A stretch of 64,000 nt of DNA from Macrophomina tecta (GCA_024180945.1 JAKSGN010000003.1:1550001-1614000); one strand, 5' to 3'; positions 44,153 to 56,017 are shown, numbered from the stretch's first letter. The notes: generated by a model not told the origin, from the letters alone. A program made the numbers and translations.

Positions 44153-44939
44153 GATTTAGACAGTTACGGCTTACGCCGAAAAGGGAACTCCGCGGAATGC
44201 GCTATACGCTGGTGGCCGCTTCCGACTAGTTTCTTAGGCGGTCTAGACCTAGAGGCAGAGGTTGGGAAACTAGCACAGACGTAGAGACATGATTGGTTTT
44301 TTTTTTTTTTTTTTCGTCTGTTCTATCAGCATTTCCTGTTCGGATCACTCAGAGTTCTGGTACGAGAAGGGTCTTGAAACGATCGCGACGTGCCGTTCCA
44401 ATCCAGACTCGAAGCACCCGTTCCGAACTCTTATTTCAGAAGACACCAAAGAAACCTGTCTCCAGAATGGGATGCACTCTACTCAAAACTGACCAGCAGT
44501 CACAGTGTGCGGTATATATCATTCTTTGGGCCCCGCCTTGGATAGCGCGAATCCTAGAAAACCCCGCGTTCCTCGAAACCTTTTTCTATCCTTTTTTTTT
44601 TTTTTTTTTTTGGTTTTTTGTGCTGCATCAACCCTTGGACTCTAGCGTTGCATCCACCACAACTGCCCAAAGCGTCACCTTGTTCAGATAAAAGTTACAC
44701 ACGAGAAAACTATTCAACGCACCAGCCAGCTGCTGCGCCCCTGCTGGTGTTGGTGCCCAGGGCAAGGAAGAGTCTAAAAATGCTACAACTTCGAACGTCT
44801 GATTTAATTCTCCGGTTCGACTTGTGGGAGCTCCCGTGCGGTGGTGGCGCGCTGAGGAACGTGTGTTTGTGTGCGTGTGTGCGTGCGCCGTTCAGGTGGT
44901 GAGTAAGGGGACTGGAGGGCCTGTGAACGCCCAGGGCCC

Positions 44940-44975
44940 GCCGCTGCCGCCGCCGCCGTCGTCGTCGTCGTCGTT
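44940..44975. repeat. CGC/CGT triplet tract
   Basis: Interrupted run of CCG then TCG triplets, outside any recognised gene. Confidence 0.7.
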
Positions 44976-45094
44976 GTGCTGCTGGTCATGTGCGTGATTC
45001 CAACACGTGGCAGATCGAGGAAGGGGTTGTGTAGTGCTGGTGCGGCTAACTCTCTCACGTGGCCTATGAGGCGCTGAGGGGCGAGCGTGCTAGC

Positions 45095-45118
45095 TGTGTG
45101 TGTGTGTGTGTGTGTGTG
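45095..45118. repeat. TG dinucleotide microsatellite
   Basis: Twelve uninterrupted GT units. Confidence 0.9.
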
Positions 45119-46421
45119 CGCGCTTATAGGACAGGAGCAGGTGTTACTGAGATGGGGATGTGAGATGTTGTTGATGGATTGAGGAGGGCTTATGATCGGC
45201 AGCTGCGTGAAGTTGCTATTTTGGGTTTGGTCGCTGGTTTAAAACGCAGGGTTGCTTGCTGTCCCGTGTTCATCACTCTGCTTCCTGCACCATCTCATAT
45301 CACGGAAGACATATGTAGCTACTCTGTGCTCTCAAGAAGTCATTCAAGCGCTTCATCTGCCCCGGTTCTGTGTTATCCCTCTCACCAAAATGACGTTCGG
45401 CCAAATCCTCGGGTCCAGTCTTCGAACGGTGCTGACTACCAACGGTTTAGATTGAATGATATTCAGAAGACTTTTGTCTAGTGATACTGGCTACTTTCGG
45501 TTCTCAACGCTCGGCGTGGATTGCCTGCTTATGAGGGAGACCTTGGATACTAAAACACAGCAACTCTCGCGGTCACTTTGCCCTGCCCTTCAACATGGTC
45601 GTCGGCCAAAATGACGATGGATATTCAACTATATATGGCAGTAGTACCTCTGTGTCTTGGTTCCTAACCCGAGCAGGGGCCCAAGCGGCAATGGTAGAGA
45701 AGAAAATGGCCCGAACTTCGTGAAGACTTCGCATGAGACATCACAGTTGACGTATCGTCAGTAATTTTCTGGGGACCTTGCTCAAACGAGAACAGAAAGC
45801 TCTCGAAAGCTAATAATGTTCCAAATCATCTGAGTTCAGTGTTGCTGCTCGGCACCGATGAGCGCTGTGTGATGATGTTTGGAGATACTGTATTTTCCAA
45901 CTGTTGACTTCAAGCGTTTGACGGGACGTGACTCTTGGGAGCAAGTCGAATTGTGATTGCTGTTGTTCTCACAATGCTCAATATTAGTCCGCAACCGTGG
46001 GGAGGCAGGTGCAGTGGCGCGTACACATTTCATGTAGAAGTATTACAACACAACGCATACAAGATCATCAGCACGCATGCCAATTGGAGGTCTCAAGCAC
46101 GAGGGTGGCTCACAAGGTCACGACTATCTTAAAGGTTGCTGGAAACTGGGCTTTGCCCTTTCCACGCGCTTACGCCCCCAGAAGTCCCAGCGGTGGCTCC
46201 TACAAGGCCCACGTCTAGGCACATCAATTTATCACCCGCTTTCTGCTGCCTGTCCAAAGTGTGGCTTCACAAAAGCCAAGGTACGTCGGTCCACTACCCG
46301 GCGCGAGATCCATCGGGTAATCGAGTTTTGGTGCCGTGGTACCTGCCAAATAATCTCTGAACAGGTTGAGACGTTATTGAACAACACCTAGTTGTGATTT
46401 TGCCGTGGAATCATCCTAATT

Positions 46422-46422
<1 letters not shown>

Positions 46423-46454
<32 letters not shown>
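46423..46454. repeat. TCA trinucleotide microsatellite
   Basis: About ten TCA units, then CAGCATC. Confidence 0.9.
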
Positions 46455-46455
<1 letters not shown>

Positions 46456-46875
46456 GCATCAAGCGGAGAAACGGTGCCTCATGAATAGCTCTTGATATGT
46501 CGCATCGGCGCACACAAATTGGCGTCTTTAAGCCCTTTACATATTAGTAATGCGAAGTGTACGGCTTTTATTCTGTTTCCGGAAGGAGTGCTGCCACTGT
46601 TTGTGTGCTTAAAGAAAAATTCGCGTGGAAACACTGGCTGACTGTGGCACTTACGGTTAGCAAATAGCAAATCGGTTAAGAATTGGAGATGGAAAGACTA
46701 GGAGTGGTGATGTCACTGACTGTCGAGTTTGAGAGGTGAGCTGCTGGGATTATGTTAGTATATAAAGTTGGGGGGCGAAGCCAAAACCCATAGGCATTGA
46801 GTTAGCTGCACGTTCTCAATGCCAAGCAAAAAGTCTAACCTGGGGTGACAGATGTCGCGGAACACCTCAAGATTG

Positions 46876-46895
46876 CCGATTCGGGTGCGAATCGG
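46876..46895. repeat. perfect 8-bp inverted repeat (hairpin)
   Basis: CCGATTCG, loop GGTG, CGAATCGG. It lies in non-coding sequence, with no T run after it to suggest a terminator. Confidence 0.7.
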
Positions 46896-47739
46896 GTCTG
46901 CCCTGTCATCCGGTCCAATCAACCAGCAATACAACATTGAAATTTTGTGGCGTGAATTTGCAAAGGGCAAGGCGTAATCAGTATCTGTAGACCGTACGCT
47001 CCGGAGGCGCCTGGTCTTGATACTACTGTAGTTCCGCGGCGCAAAACTCAAGCGCAGACGCCCTGACTGGACGGAGCAAGCACATGAGCCGCAGAAAGAC
47101 CATCCACGTGCTCTGACGATGCATGTGGGCCTGGGGCTTTGTGTTTGGCTCTTCGGCAGCCCCGTCTCTTGGTTAAGGAGACCTAAAGTCACCGGGTTGA
47201 TTACTGGATACAGGAAATGAAAAAGACCCGTGTCGATCTACCCAGCCGGATGAGAGCGAAGCAGAACACCAATGGAATATATTTTGAATGAAGTGGAAAG
47301 TAGAATGAACATCAGAACAGATATAAAGGTGGGAGGCGCCCTCAAGCGACAGCAATGCGTGTATACCACCAGCTCTGCTTCTATGATATCAATTTCCAAC
47401 GTACGAAGCAGAAAAATGACGCACTCAAGCCCAGAATAGATATTAACACAGCAACGATATTCCAGTGAGAATTGCCCAAAGCAAGCACGCTAAACCAAAC
47501 TGAATCGAGCACCACCACATAACGCCAGATATGCAACACAAACCCAACCCAGCAGGCCGCAGAAAGGATAAAAGAAGTACCGACGCGACCAATGGCGAAA
47601 AAAAAGGCGTTCAGCCAGAAACTCAAATCAAACGACCGCCTCAAAGTCGCTCCCCCATGCTCCGCTTTGCACAAACGGGTGGTCGAAACTCTACAGCAAC
47701 CAAACAAGCAGCCTAAAAGGGCATCTCCACACAATCACC

Positions 47740-50413
47740 TCATTCCGCTCTCCTCTCCTCACCATCTGCCTCCGGCCTCCCACTACTACGACTCTCCCCG
47801 TCTCCTTGCCTCCGCTCCTCGTCTGCCTCCGCCTCCGCCTCCCTCTCCTCATTCACGCCATCTCCCCTGCTCTTCACCTTCCGCAACAGCGCACCAAACG
47901 GATTACTCACGCTCCTCACCCTCCCCGCGCCACTCTCCCTCTCCACCTCCAGCCCCTCTCCCCCTGCAAAACTCCTACTCCTTGCACTCGCAGACCCCGC
48001 CCCCTCCCCCTCACTCTGACTAACGCCCCTACTCCTCCTCCTCCCATTTCCATCCGCCGCACCACCACTCCCATCCCTCGGCCCCGCAACTCCGCCAACC
48101 CCAGCACTCCCGGCCAACCATCCCCCAAAGCCACCCGCCAGCGCTGCCGGGCCATCCTCGCGTGTATTCCTTCGCGGCCGGCCCATAGTGCCGCCCAGAC
48201 TCCGCATCTCCACGCCCTTCCGCAGGCTATCTGCGACGACGGCGGAGAGGGACGAGCTGAGCGGGCTGGTCAGCGGGCCGGGCACGAGATGACTAATCGA
48301 GCCGCGCTTGAGGTGGACAGACGGCGTCATGCGCGAGGACGCTGAGGCCGGGGTGGCGGGTTCGGTTTCCGAGGGCCGGAGGGGTGTTTGCTGGTGATGT
48401 TGTTTCTTGCTCGGGCTGGGGGTGGTCATAGATTTGCGGCGGAGGGAGTGGACGGGCGGCTCGGGAGGTGTGGAGGGCCTGGCTGTGCTGGTTGATGCTA
48501 CGGGCGATGTGTCGCGGCGGGGAGCGTCCGGGCGATGCTCCTCGGAAGCGAGCGCCTCTGCTTCGGAGGGGAGGATGGGCGAGGAGGTGGTGGTGTGGAG
48601 GAGAGGTGCGCCGCCGGTGGGGGTGTGGCTGTTGCGGACGGTGAGGTTCGAGATGAGGGAGGCGCTGGCCCAGGGGTTGGCGGTGAGGGCGTTGTCCTCG
48701 TCCGACGACATGTCGAGGGCGGCGGGCGTGGTGGCGACGGTGACGGCTTGCGAGGGTGGTTCGGAAGTTAGGGTGATGTGTGGCGTGTTCAGGCGGTGCA
48801 CTGACGGGCGTCGGTGGTGCGAGCCGGCGGATGCGTATGGCGTGAGGGTAGACATCATGGGGAGGTCGTTCATCAGGGCAGATTGCCGGCGAGAGGAGGA
48901 GTTGGAGGAGCTTGGACCGTAGTGCACCTCATCGTCTCCGTACTCCTCGGCCCCGAGATCGATGGCATCCCCCTGCTCAGGGGCTCTTTCGTCTTCCTCT
49001 TCCTCTTCATCATCATCGTCCCGCGGTCGTCCTGTCGTGATAATCCATACACCCAAGAAAGTCATGGCGCAGCCGCCAACAAATTCGCCCGCTCCACGGC
49101 CATTGGTGCGCTCGAAGTCGCGGTACAAGATGGCAGATCCAAGAATGACGGAAAGCGTGAACAATACAAACTGGGTAGGAATAACCTGGGTAGCATCAAA
49201 GCGCTGTAATGCACGGTTGAGGTACTTGATCTGCATCACTGCGGTGAAAACCAAGATGGCGACGAGAAGATATGTCACAGGAAAAGTAAGGGCGTGGAAC
49301 AGAGTATAGGAAAGCATGGAAGCCACGCCTTTGGTGGACAAGGCAGTGTAGCCACCTACGCAGTTGTCAGCAGGGACACATCAGACGGACATCAAACTCC
49401 CTACCAAACAGCCCAACCAAACCTAGATCGATGAAGATGCTCTTCTTTCCGTACTTTTTGCTCGCCCACATCAAGCCGATAATCACAATTAGAGTAATGC
49501 CAAAATAGGTCTCAAACTCCCACGTCCTGATCAACTCCAGAATCTCGTGCGGGCCCAGCTTAGGGTTGTTATCATTGGCACTGAGCACGACGGTAACGGC
49601 ACCGCCAATGGAGATCAGCACGCCCAGGAAGTCCCTCTTGCGGAAAGGTTCCTTCAGCATGATGGGGGCGATGATGCAGTTCGAGATGAGCGCGACGACA
49701 CCCAACGGAGAGACAATCGACGCGGGGGCAAAGCCGTAGGCCAGGAAGTTGCCCGCCTCGCCGATGATCATGAGCACGATGCCGATCCACCAGTACGGGC
49801 TCTGCAGGTAGTTCGTCTGCTTGCCGGGGTGCCGCAGCTCCCGCGCCTGCGCCTCCAGGCTCGCGGCATCCGACTCGTCGCTCCCCCCTCTACCGTCGAC
49901 ATGCGCGTCGCGGCCGCCGTCGTAGCTGTGCCGTCCGGCCGCGAGCAGCGCATCCGTCTCGCGTGGCTCGCCGTCCTCGTCGTCGTCCTCGCCTGCGTGG
50001 CCGTCGTCGCCGCCGCTGGCCTTGAAGCCCAGGAGTTTTCGCGCTTTCGCATTCGCCCTGGCCATGGCGTCCCGGTCGTCCTGCGTGGTGCTGCTACTGC
50101 TGCCGCCATATCTCCGCCGCCGGCGCTCTTCGGCTTCGCGCGCGAGGCGCAGGTGGGCGTATTTCTGGGTGTTGAGCGCAAAGGAGATCAGGATGTTGCC
50201 GACGATGGCGGTGATGATGCCGATGAGGGAGGACCAGTCGCCATTCTGTTCATTCCCGTCTCCTACGTCCAGCCCGTCGGGCGGCGGCGTCAGGGTCCCG
50301 TTGGACTGGCCGGCGGCATGCGATAGGGTTGTCGCGGCGGCCGAGGCGGCGGCTAGGGCGATGTCGGCGACGGCATTGTGCAGCGGCGCCTGCGCGGCGC
50401 TTGGGATGATCAT
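47740..50413 (-). CDS. NIPA-family (DUF803) magnesium transporter
   Basis: Exons 50413-49405 and 49355-47740 give 874 residues. The NIPA core has about nine membrane segments: WSSLIGIITAIVGNILISF at about 60-80, the typical SPYWWIGIVLMIIGEAGNFLAYGFAPASIVSPLG with its downstream NCIIAPIMLKE, then SIGGAVTVVLSA, FGITLIVIIGLMW, and after the splice GGYTALSTKGVASML, VILVFTAVMQIKYLNRAL-like and FVLFTLSVILGSAILYRDF. A charged loop (about 95-195) interrupts helices 1 and 2. The last 300 or so residues are a disordered Ser/Pro-rich cytosolic tail, common in filamentous fungi. NIPA proteins move Mg2+ across endosomal or plasma membranes. Confidence 0.9.
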
Positions 50414-50988
50414 GGCAGCAAGGGCCGCTCTGGTGTGTATTATTACCTCCCTCTACGGAGGCTGGTCTGGGGGGTCTGCGATGGAGATGGGAGCTCGGGG
50501 TCTGGGGTCGCGCGGCGGGCGCAGCAGGGCGGTGGCGGGTGCGAAAGTTCTGGTGCTTCGTAGCAGACTCATCGGCCTACCTGAATGCGTCGCGGATGGT
50601 GGTGCAGGCCATGCTCCATGCAGGCTCTTGGAGGGAAAATGAGGGCTTGGAGGTTGCGCAGCGCAGAAACGGCGCCAAGGCAAGCGGCAGCAGGTTAGGG
50701 TCTCACATGCACGCGAGATGATCTCCATCCCTCCAAGCCGCATTTCCGTCATCGTGCATCCAATCATCTGCCCACGTCCCTCTCCAGCAAATCATCTGTT
50801 CCTTCGTGTCCTTGAGATTTGCTCCACACGGAGCCTGTGCGTTCATCTATGTATATACAATATCTCGCGGGTATCATTAGCACCCCCAGGTCATTAAACA
50901 CTCAGCCCTCCATTTTGGTACTTTTCCTGTCCGAGCGCCTTGTTCCTGAACGCCCCTCAATGCCTTTCCCTGGCCTTTCTACCTTCTT
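50414..50988. other. intergenic between NIPA promoter and WD40 gene end
   Basis: 575 bp, no gene seen. Confidence 0.45.
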
Positions 50989-52722
50989 CTACCGCTTGAT
51001 CTTCTTCTTGTCTGGACCATTGTCCGCCTCCTCATCACTCAACTCTGCGTAGATGGGCTTGGGCTGGGTTTCCTTCCACGCGTTGGTGAAAAGGGGTTCC
51101 TTCTCGGCCTTCTCCGCATACTTGAGCAGCGCCTCGCGCGGATCCTCCTCGCGCATCGAGCTAAGCGGGATATTCTTGCGAATGTGCTCCGAATCTGGCT
51201 GGCTCTTGGCAAATGGTGTCGTCTGCGGAATGTGGGGCCTACGCGGATCGCGCGGCTTGCCCGAAGCCGTGAGCCCGACGGTCGGATGCCGTGCCGCGAA
51301 GCTGGTAGCCGACTGTGTGCCTGGCGTGACGATGCTGTCGGCAGAAATGCCCTGCGACAGATCCATTGTCAAGGCCGGGTCGTCGTCAATGTGCCTCTTC
51401 TTCGGCGCCTTGCTCATTACCATCTTGGCTCCCTGGTGCGACATATCGGGGTTGTACAGCACGTGCGTCTCAGCATTGGCCGAGCCCGTGACGATCTGGT
51501 TCAGCTTTTCGTGCCACTGCACGACGATCAGCGGCGACCCTGGCGTCACAGGAGTGACGAGCTCAGGTCGAAGGGTCGCTGGGTTCAGGATGTGGAGGTG
51601 GCCAGTTTCGGAGCCGGTAATGATGTTCGCTCCGGTAGGAGAGAATCGGATGTTAGTGGTGGGAAATTGGGATGAGGTCGAGGGGTGAGAGACGGTTGAG
51701 ACAGGCTGCTTGAACTTCCGGGTATCCCATAGCTTGATGGTGTCGTCGCCGCCCCGAGTTACCACCGTCCGCCCGTCCGGACTGATGTCAAGCCCACCAG
51801 TCCAGGTTTCAGGGGCGTGGGCGTCTCTAACCTCGCCGGCGGGGCGAGAGAAGGGCCCGTCGCCATTCCACATGACTAGACTGCCATCGTAAGCTGCTGC
51901 GACGAGTATGCTGGGCCCTCCTTGCAACGGGGAAGACCAGGCCACAGCGGTCATACGAGTGCGGCCTCCAGAGCCCGCAGCCTTTGATTTGTGCACGATG
52001 ACCTCCTTCTGCGAGCGCTTGTTGTTCACGTCCCAGATGCGCAGCGTACTGTCTGTCCCAGCAGTGACGCAGAGATCGGCGTTGGTGGGGTGCCAGCATC
52101 CGGTCGTCACCTCCGACACATGGCCTTTGGTGTTATGCATATCCCGCAGGTACATGTCGCCTTTGACAAACTCCGTAATAACCTCGCCATCTCTGCTGAA
52201 TATCTTCGCCTGGGGCGTTGCGGTAACGACGAGTAGCTGGTTGGCGTAGTTGGGGTTGAAGACAACCTGGTGGACGGGGTGGGATTCGACGTTGGTGGTC
52301 TGCTTGGTCGCGGTGGGATCGACGGATTTGAAGGCGCGGATGGTGGTCGGGGTCATGGAGGAGAAGTCGTGGAATTTCAGGTTGCAGTCGTTGGAGCCGG
52401 TAATGAGGCGGTTCCCCGATTTGTCAAGAGCGATGGAGGTGACGGCGCGGTCGTGAGTCTTGAGGACCATTTCGTGGGATGTAGGGAATTCGTCTTCATC
52501 ATCCTCGTCGTCGCTGTCGTCGTCGCTGTCCTTGTCGGAACCGTCGTCGCTGTCCTTGTCGGAACCGTCGTCGTCAGCAGCGGGCTTGCGTTTGGATTTG
52601 TCGATTTGGGCCTGGACGTCGGCGGAGCGCTGCCGCTTGCCAAATTCCGTGCCCCCGAGGAAGTTCTTCAGAGCATCCTCGTCGACACCAAAGTCGTCAA
52701 TCTGCACGTCTTCGTCGGCCAT
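50989..52722 (-). CDS. WD40 repeat protein, WDR70/GAD-1-like
   Basis: Intronless, 577 residues from MADEDVQIDDFGVDED; an in-frame start 24 codons upstream looks like leader. An acidic Asp/Ser N-terminus (about 50-85, repeated GSDKDSDD) precedes roughly six WD repeats: HDRAVTSIALDKSGNRLITGSND, FNPNYANQLLVV, GCWHPTNADLCVTAGTDSTLRIWD, AVAWSSPLQGG, GGLDISPDGRTVVTRGGDDTIKLWD and NIRFSPTGANIITGSE. The C-terminal DPRRPHIPQTTPFAKSQPD and REEDPREALLKYAEKAEKEP segments are characteristic of WDR70. The homologue in fission yeast and human acts in nuclear DNA-damage chromatin ubiquitination with a cullin-4 ligase. Nuclear role here is inferred from the family. Confidence 0.88.
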   Translation of the reverse strand: MADEDVQIDDFGVDEDALKNFLGGTEFGKRQRSADVQAQIDKSKRKPAADDDGSDKDSDDGSDKDSDDDSDDEDDEDEFPTSHEMVLKTHDRAVTSIALDKSGNRLITGSNDCNLKFHDFSSMTPTTIRAFKSVDPTATKQTTNVESHPVHQVVFNPNYANQLLVVTATPQAKIFSRDGEVITEFVKGDMYLRDMHNTKGHVSEVTTGCWHPTNADLCVTAGTDSTLRIWDVNNKRSQKEVIVHKSKAAGSGGRTRMTAVAWSSPLQGGPSILVAAAYDGSLVMWNGDGPFSRPAGEVRDAHAPETWTGGLDISPDGRTVVTRGGDDTIKLWDTRKFKQPVSTVSHPSTSSQFPTTNIRFSPTGANIITGSETGHLHILNPATLRPELVTPVTPGSPLIVVQWHEKLNQIVTGSANAETHVLYNPDMSHQGAKMVMSKAPKKRHIDDDPALTMDLSQGISADSIVTPGTQSATSFAARHPTVGLTASGKPRDPRRPHIPQTTPFAKSQPDSEHIRKNIPLSSMREEDPREALLKYAEKAEKEPLFTNAWKETQPKPIYAELSDEEADNGPDKKKIKR

Positions 52723-53799
52723 GGTGGAGTGTCGCTCCGGGTTGGGGGTGAGGGAGTGGCGGCGAGGCGCAAGGCAGGCGTCCGGAATCAACACCAGAGA
52801 GAGATGGAGAGAGAGAGCTTCAACACATTGACGTCGGCAGCGAGGCGTGGCCCGTGCGCTGCCTATCTCCGCGCCCTCACTTTCCTCCGACCGTCCACTT
52901 TCTTTCCCGCTCTTCTCTGCCCCTTCTTCTCCGCCGTCTCCTCCGGCTCTCCGCTAAATCCTCACTATTTCCACGCTCAACCACCGATGTCTCTTCCCGC
53001 CGCTCCTGTCCCCATGCAGCTGCGGGAACACGTGCATGCCTCCCCCCCGCTGCCTCTCGGTCGCTGCAACCTTGGGTGAAAGTGCCTTCGTCGAGCTTCG
53101 GTGTCGGTCTTGATGATCAATCAGCGTCCATTGCTTTATCTACAAATCTTGTCGCCAGCTTTTCCAGGATGACAAACAAGAACGATTGAGCCGTTTCAGC
53201 CAGCTGGCATCATCTCTACCCGTCTTGCGAAGAAACTCGACAGCGGCTGACGTCACACAAGGATGGAGCCTGCAGGGCCAATCACGAGCTGATGGCTGCT
53301 TACTTTGTTGACTTGTTGGTCAGCCATGCGCCAAGGTCTGCCGCTTGCTAATCCGCTGAGATGCCGCCTTTAGTCCGTTCGACTGCAATGAGCTCCAGCC
53401 GTCAAGCCAATCAGCTGCCCGTCTCGCAGCCGTGGCGCTTGCTGTCCAATCTGAGCCCTTCAAAACTTGTCCCACTCTTTCTAATCCTGTGCGCCAAACA
53501 TTCACCCGCTTCGGTCAACCATTCTGCCCGACTGCACACGCTTGCGACAATGGATTCGAAATACTGCATGACGAGCTTGGCCGGAGGAGTCATTCCTCGG
53601 ACTTTGCGTCTCGCAGCCCGCATGTTGCAGGGTGCTGTCAAATAGATAAATCCACCTCAGCATGTCCTTGCTAGACCACTAATCCAACCCCCATCTTCTT
53701 GCTTGCTGCGCGGCTTGAAAAGCAGCCAGAGCATCTGCGACCCCTCCAGCCTATCTTCCTCGTTAATGCCCTCGTCTCTACACCAAAATTGACCTCACA
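52723..53799. promoter_or_regulatory. divergent upstream region of WDR70-like and MFS genes
   Basis: 1.08 kb. It holds a palindromic CRE octamer TGACGTCA (53248-53255) and CCAAT boxes at 53278-53282 and 53407-53411. These are closer to the MFS start (about 390-550 bp). Confidence 0.5.
53248..53255. promoter_or_regulatory. CRE/ATF octamer
   Basis: Perfect TGACGTCA, the bZIP (Atf1/CreA-like ATF/CREB) site, 545 bp upstream of the MFS transporter gene. Binding is inferred from the sequence only. Confidence 0.45.
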
Positions 53800-55710
53800 A
53801 TGTCAGACCTGATCAGAGACGCCCCAATCGGGCAAATCATCCGCTACGTCACAAAGAACCGGGTTTTGCCGTATCCAGAAGAGATGAGCGACTACAGACT
53901 CCCCGCCGGCTATGCACACCCCTCCGCATTACCGCTCGAGATTCCTGTACAAGAACACTATGTGCCAGACATCGAACCCGTTGAAGAAGAGGTGGAGCCA
54001 AGTGAAGAGAAGGAAGTCGAGGGAGAAAGCATCGAGTTGGAGACTACCAGAACCGCCGACAGTACGCGAACCGGACGCACAATAGACCTCGAAAAGACCA
54101 GGACAGCCGAGACTGCGCGCACAGGACGGACACCAATCTACAAGTCGGCAACAGCAAACACTGCACGGAGCGGTCTGGAGCGTGTTGGCACTCGCACTGC
54201 ACTTTCGAGGTCCGTGACCAGAGCGGATCTCGAGCAACAATTCACAAATGCAACCCTTGAGCGTGGGCCGACCATGCAAATTGCCCCCAGCCGCCTCGAC
54301 GATGGAACGACCCTTGTCGACTGGTACACTACAGATGACCCAGCCAATCCACAGAACTGGTCCTTCAAGAAGAAAGCTTTCGTCAGTTCCCAGATCTACG
54401 CATACACACTTGCCGTCTACATGGGTTCTGCGATCTACGCCCCGAGCGAGGAGGGAGTAATGCACGAGTTCGGCGTCTCCATCAACGCCGCAGCCTTAGG
54501 CCTCTCCATGTACGTCCTCGCATACGGCATTGGTCCGCTCCTGTGGTCTCCGCTCAGTGAAGTTCCCTTCATTGGACGCAATCCGCCCTATTTAATCACA
54601 TTTGCCATATTCGTGATTCTGCTGGTACCCACTTCCCTAGTCGGCAACTTCCCCGGCCTCGTCGTACTCCGCTTTCTGCTGGGTTTCTTCGGTAGCCCCT
54701 GCCTAGCGACCGGTGGTGCCTCCCTGCAGGACATGTACAGCGTCATCAAGCTGCCGTATGTGCTCAGCTTATGGGCGCTCGCCGCAACCAGCGGTCCCGC
54801 ACTTGGCCCTATCATCTCTGGCTTCAGCGTCGCTGCCGAGAATTGGCGCTGGTCGCAGTGGGAACTACTATGGCTCGCTGGCCCTGTCTGGCTCGTTCTT
54901 TTCCTCTTCCTCCCCGAGACCTCGCCTTCCACCATCCTCCTTCGCCGTGCTGAGCGCATTCGCCGCCTCACAGAAAGGACAAGCTTCAAATCCCAAAGCG
55001 AGCTCGACCAAGCAAATACCAGCATCCGCGACGTCGCTGTCGAAGCCCTCTGGCGCCCCATCCAACTCATCCTTCTCGACCCCTCCATCGCCTTCACAGC
55101 CGTCTACACGGCGCTGATCTACGGCATTTTCTACTCATTCTTCGAGGCCTTCCCGCAAGTCTACATGGGCATGTACGGTATGAACCTCGGCCAAATGGGT
55201 CTTACTTTCCTCTCCATCACCGTCGGTGTGCTCATCTCCATCGCATCATACTGGGCCTATATCTACTACGCTGTCGAGCCGTCCATCCGCGTCCATGGCC
55301 TAGGTTCCCCGGAGCGACGTCTCATCCCCGCGCTCATCGCCTCCATCTTCTGCCCGGTCGGTCTTTTCATTTTCGGCTGGACGGCGGACCCCAAGATCCA
55401 CTGGATTGTTAGCGTGATCGGTGTGGGCGTCTTCACCATCGGCATTTTCTTGGTGATCCAGTGCATCTTCTTGTACCTGCCGCTTGTCTACCCGCAGTAT
55501 GCGGCTAGCCTGTTCGCTGGTAATGATTTCATGAGAAGCACGCTGGCGGCTGGTGCGGTGCATTTCTCGCGTCCGCTGTTTTCAAATCTTGGCGTCGATG
55601 TCGGAGTGAGCATATTGGCCGCGTGTACGGTGGTGTGCTGTGCAGGCGTGTGGTGGCTGTACTTCTTCGGTGAGAAACTGAGGACCAAGAGTAGATTCTC
55701 CGCGAAGTAG
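53800..55710 (+). CDS. MFS multidrug transporter (DHA1, FLR1/CAF5-like)
   Basis: Intronless, 636 residues. The long N-terminal tail begins MSDLIRDAPIGQIIRYVTKNR as in Flr1/Mdr1-type transporters, followed by an acidic stretch and Thr/Arg repeats (about 82-130). The core starts at DDPANPQNWSFKKK, the usual entry of fungal DHA1 pumps. About twelve membrane helices follow, with the inter-helix LRFLLGFFGSPCLATGGASLQDMY motif (antiporter motif C region) and FLPETSPSTILLRRAERIR in the central loop. Proton-coupled export of drugs or polyamines from the plasma membrane is the family role. Upstream CRE and CCAAT boxes could mark stress control. Confidence 0.92.
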   Translation: MSDLIRDAPIGQIIRYVTKNRVLPYPEEMSDYRLPAGYAHPSALPLEIPVQEHYVPDIEPVEEEVEPSEEKEVEGESIELETTRTADSTRTGRTIDLEKTRTAETARTGRTPIYKSATANTARSGLERVGTRTALSRSVTRADLEQQFTNATLERGPTMQIAPSRLDDGTTLVDWYTTDDPANPQNWSFKKKAFVSSQIYAYTLAVYMGSAIYAPSEEGVMHEFGVSINAAALGLSMYVLAYGIGPLLWSPLSEVPFIGRNPPYLITFAIFVILLVPTSLVGNFPGLVVLRFLLGFFGSPCLATGGASLQDMYSVIKLPYVLSLWALAATSGPALGPIISGFSVAAENWRWSQWELLWLAGPVWLVLFLFLPETSPSTILLRRAERIRRLTERTSFKSQSELDQANTSIRDVAVEALWRPIQLILLDPSIAFTAVYTALIYGIFYSFFEAFPQVYMGMYGMNLGQMGLTFLSITVGVLISIASYWAYIYYAVEPSIRVHGLGSPERRLIPALIASIFCPVGLFIFGWTADPKIHWIVSVIGVGVFTIGIFLVIQCIFLYLPLVYPQYAASLFAGNDFMRSTLAAGAVHFSRPLFSNLGVDVGVSILAACTVVCCAGVWWLYFFGEKLRTKSRFSAK

Positions 55711-56017
55711 GTGCTATGGTGACGGTCTCGCATTCGCCGCCTCTCAGGCTTGGACGAATGCCACAGGTCACGAAGGACGCAGCCCAGCGAGACATGAACA
55801 GGGCGAGAGCGTCTTTGGGTTGATAATCACACGGGGTTTAGAGTGATGAGGAATGTAGAAGAATCCTTGCGGCATTATAGACATTCACATAGACGGCTGT
55901 TCACATTAATACCACTTTTGGACTTTCCTCACTTCTGCCCCACTGACTGTTTGCTCCAATGTTTCCTCCACAACCATCAGTGCGCCTTCTCTACGTCCGC
56001 ATCCTATAACGACTGCC
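55711..56017. other. intergenic, MFS 3' region and promoter of the next gene
   Basis: 307 bp; nothing else seen. Confidence 0.4.

Larger units (their letters stand above)
44153..47739. other. 3.6-kb gene-free stretch with simple repeats
   Basis: No recognisable gene on either strand. It contains T runs (44296-44314, 44592-44611), a CGC/CGT triplet tract (44940-44975), a TG repeat (45095-45118), a TCA repeat (46423-46454), a hairpin (46876-46895) and a lone TATAAA (47322-47327). A 117-residue minus frame at 47381-47734 is hydrophobic but unmatched. A 104-residue plus frame at 46077-46391 has CPKCGF but is otherwise unsupported. Confidence 0.55.

Noticed and set aside
46077..46391. 104-residue frame with CPKCGF
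   Set aside because: Resembles a zinc ribbon only in one short piece; no second CxxC pair and poor composition.
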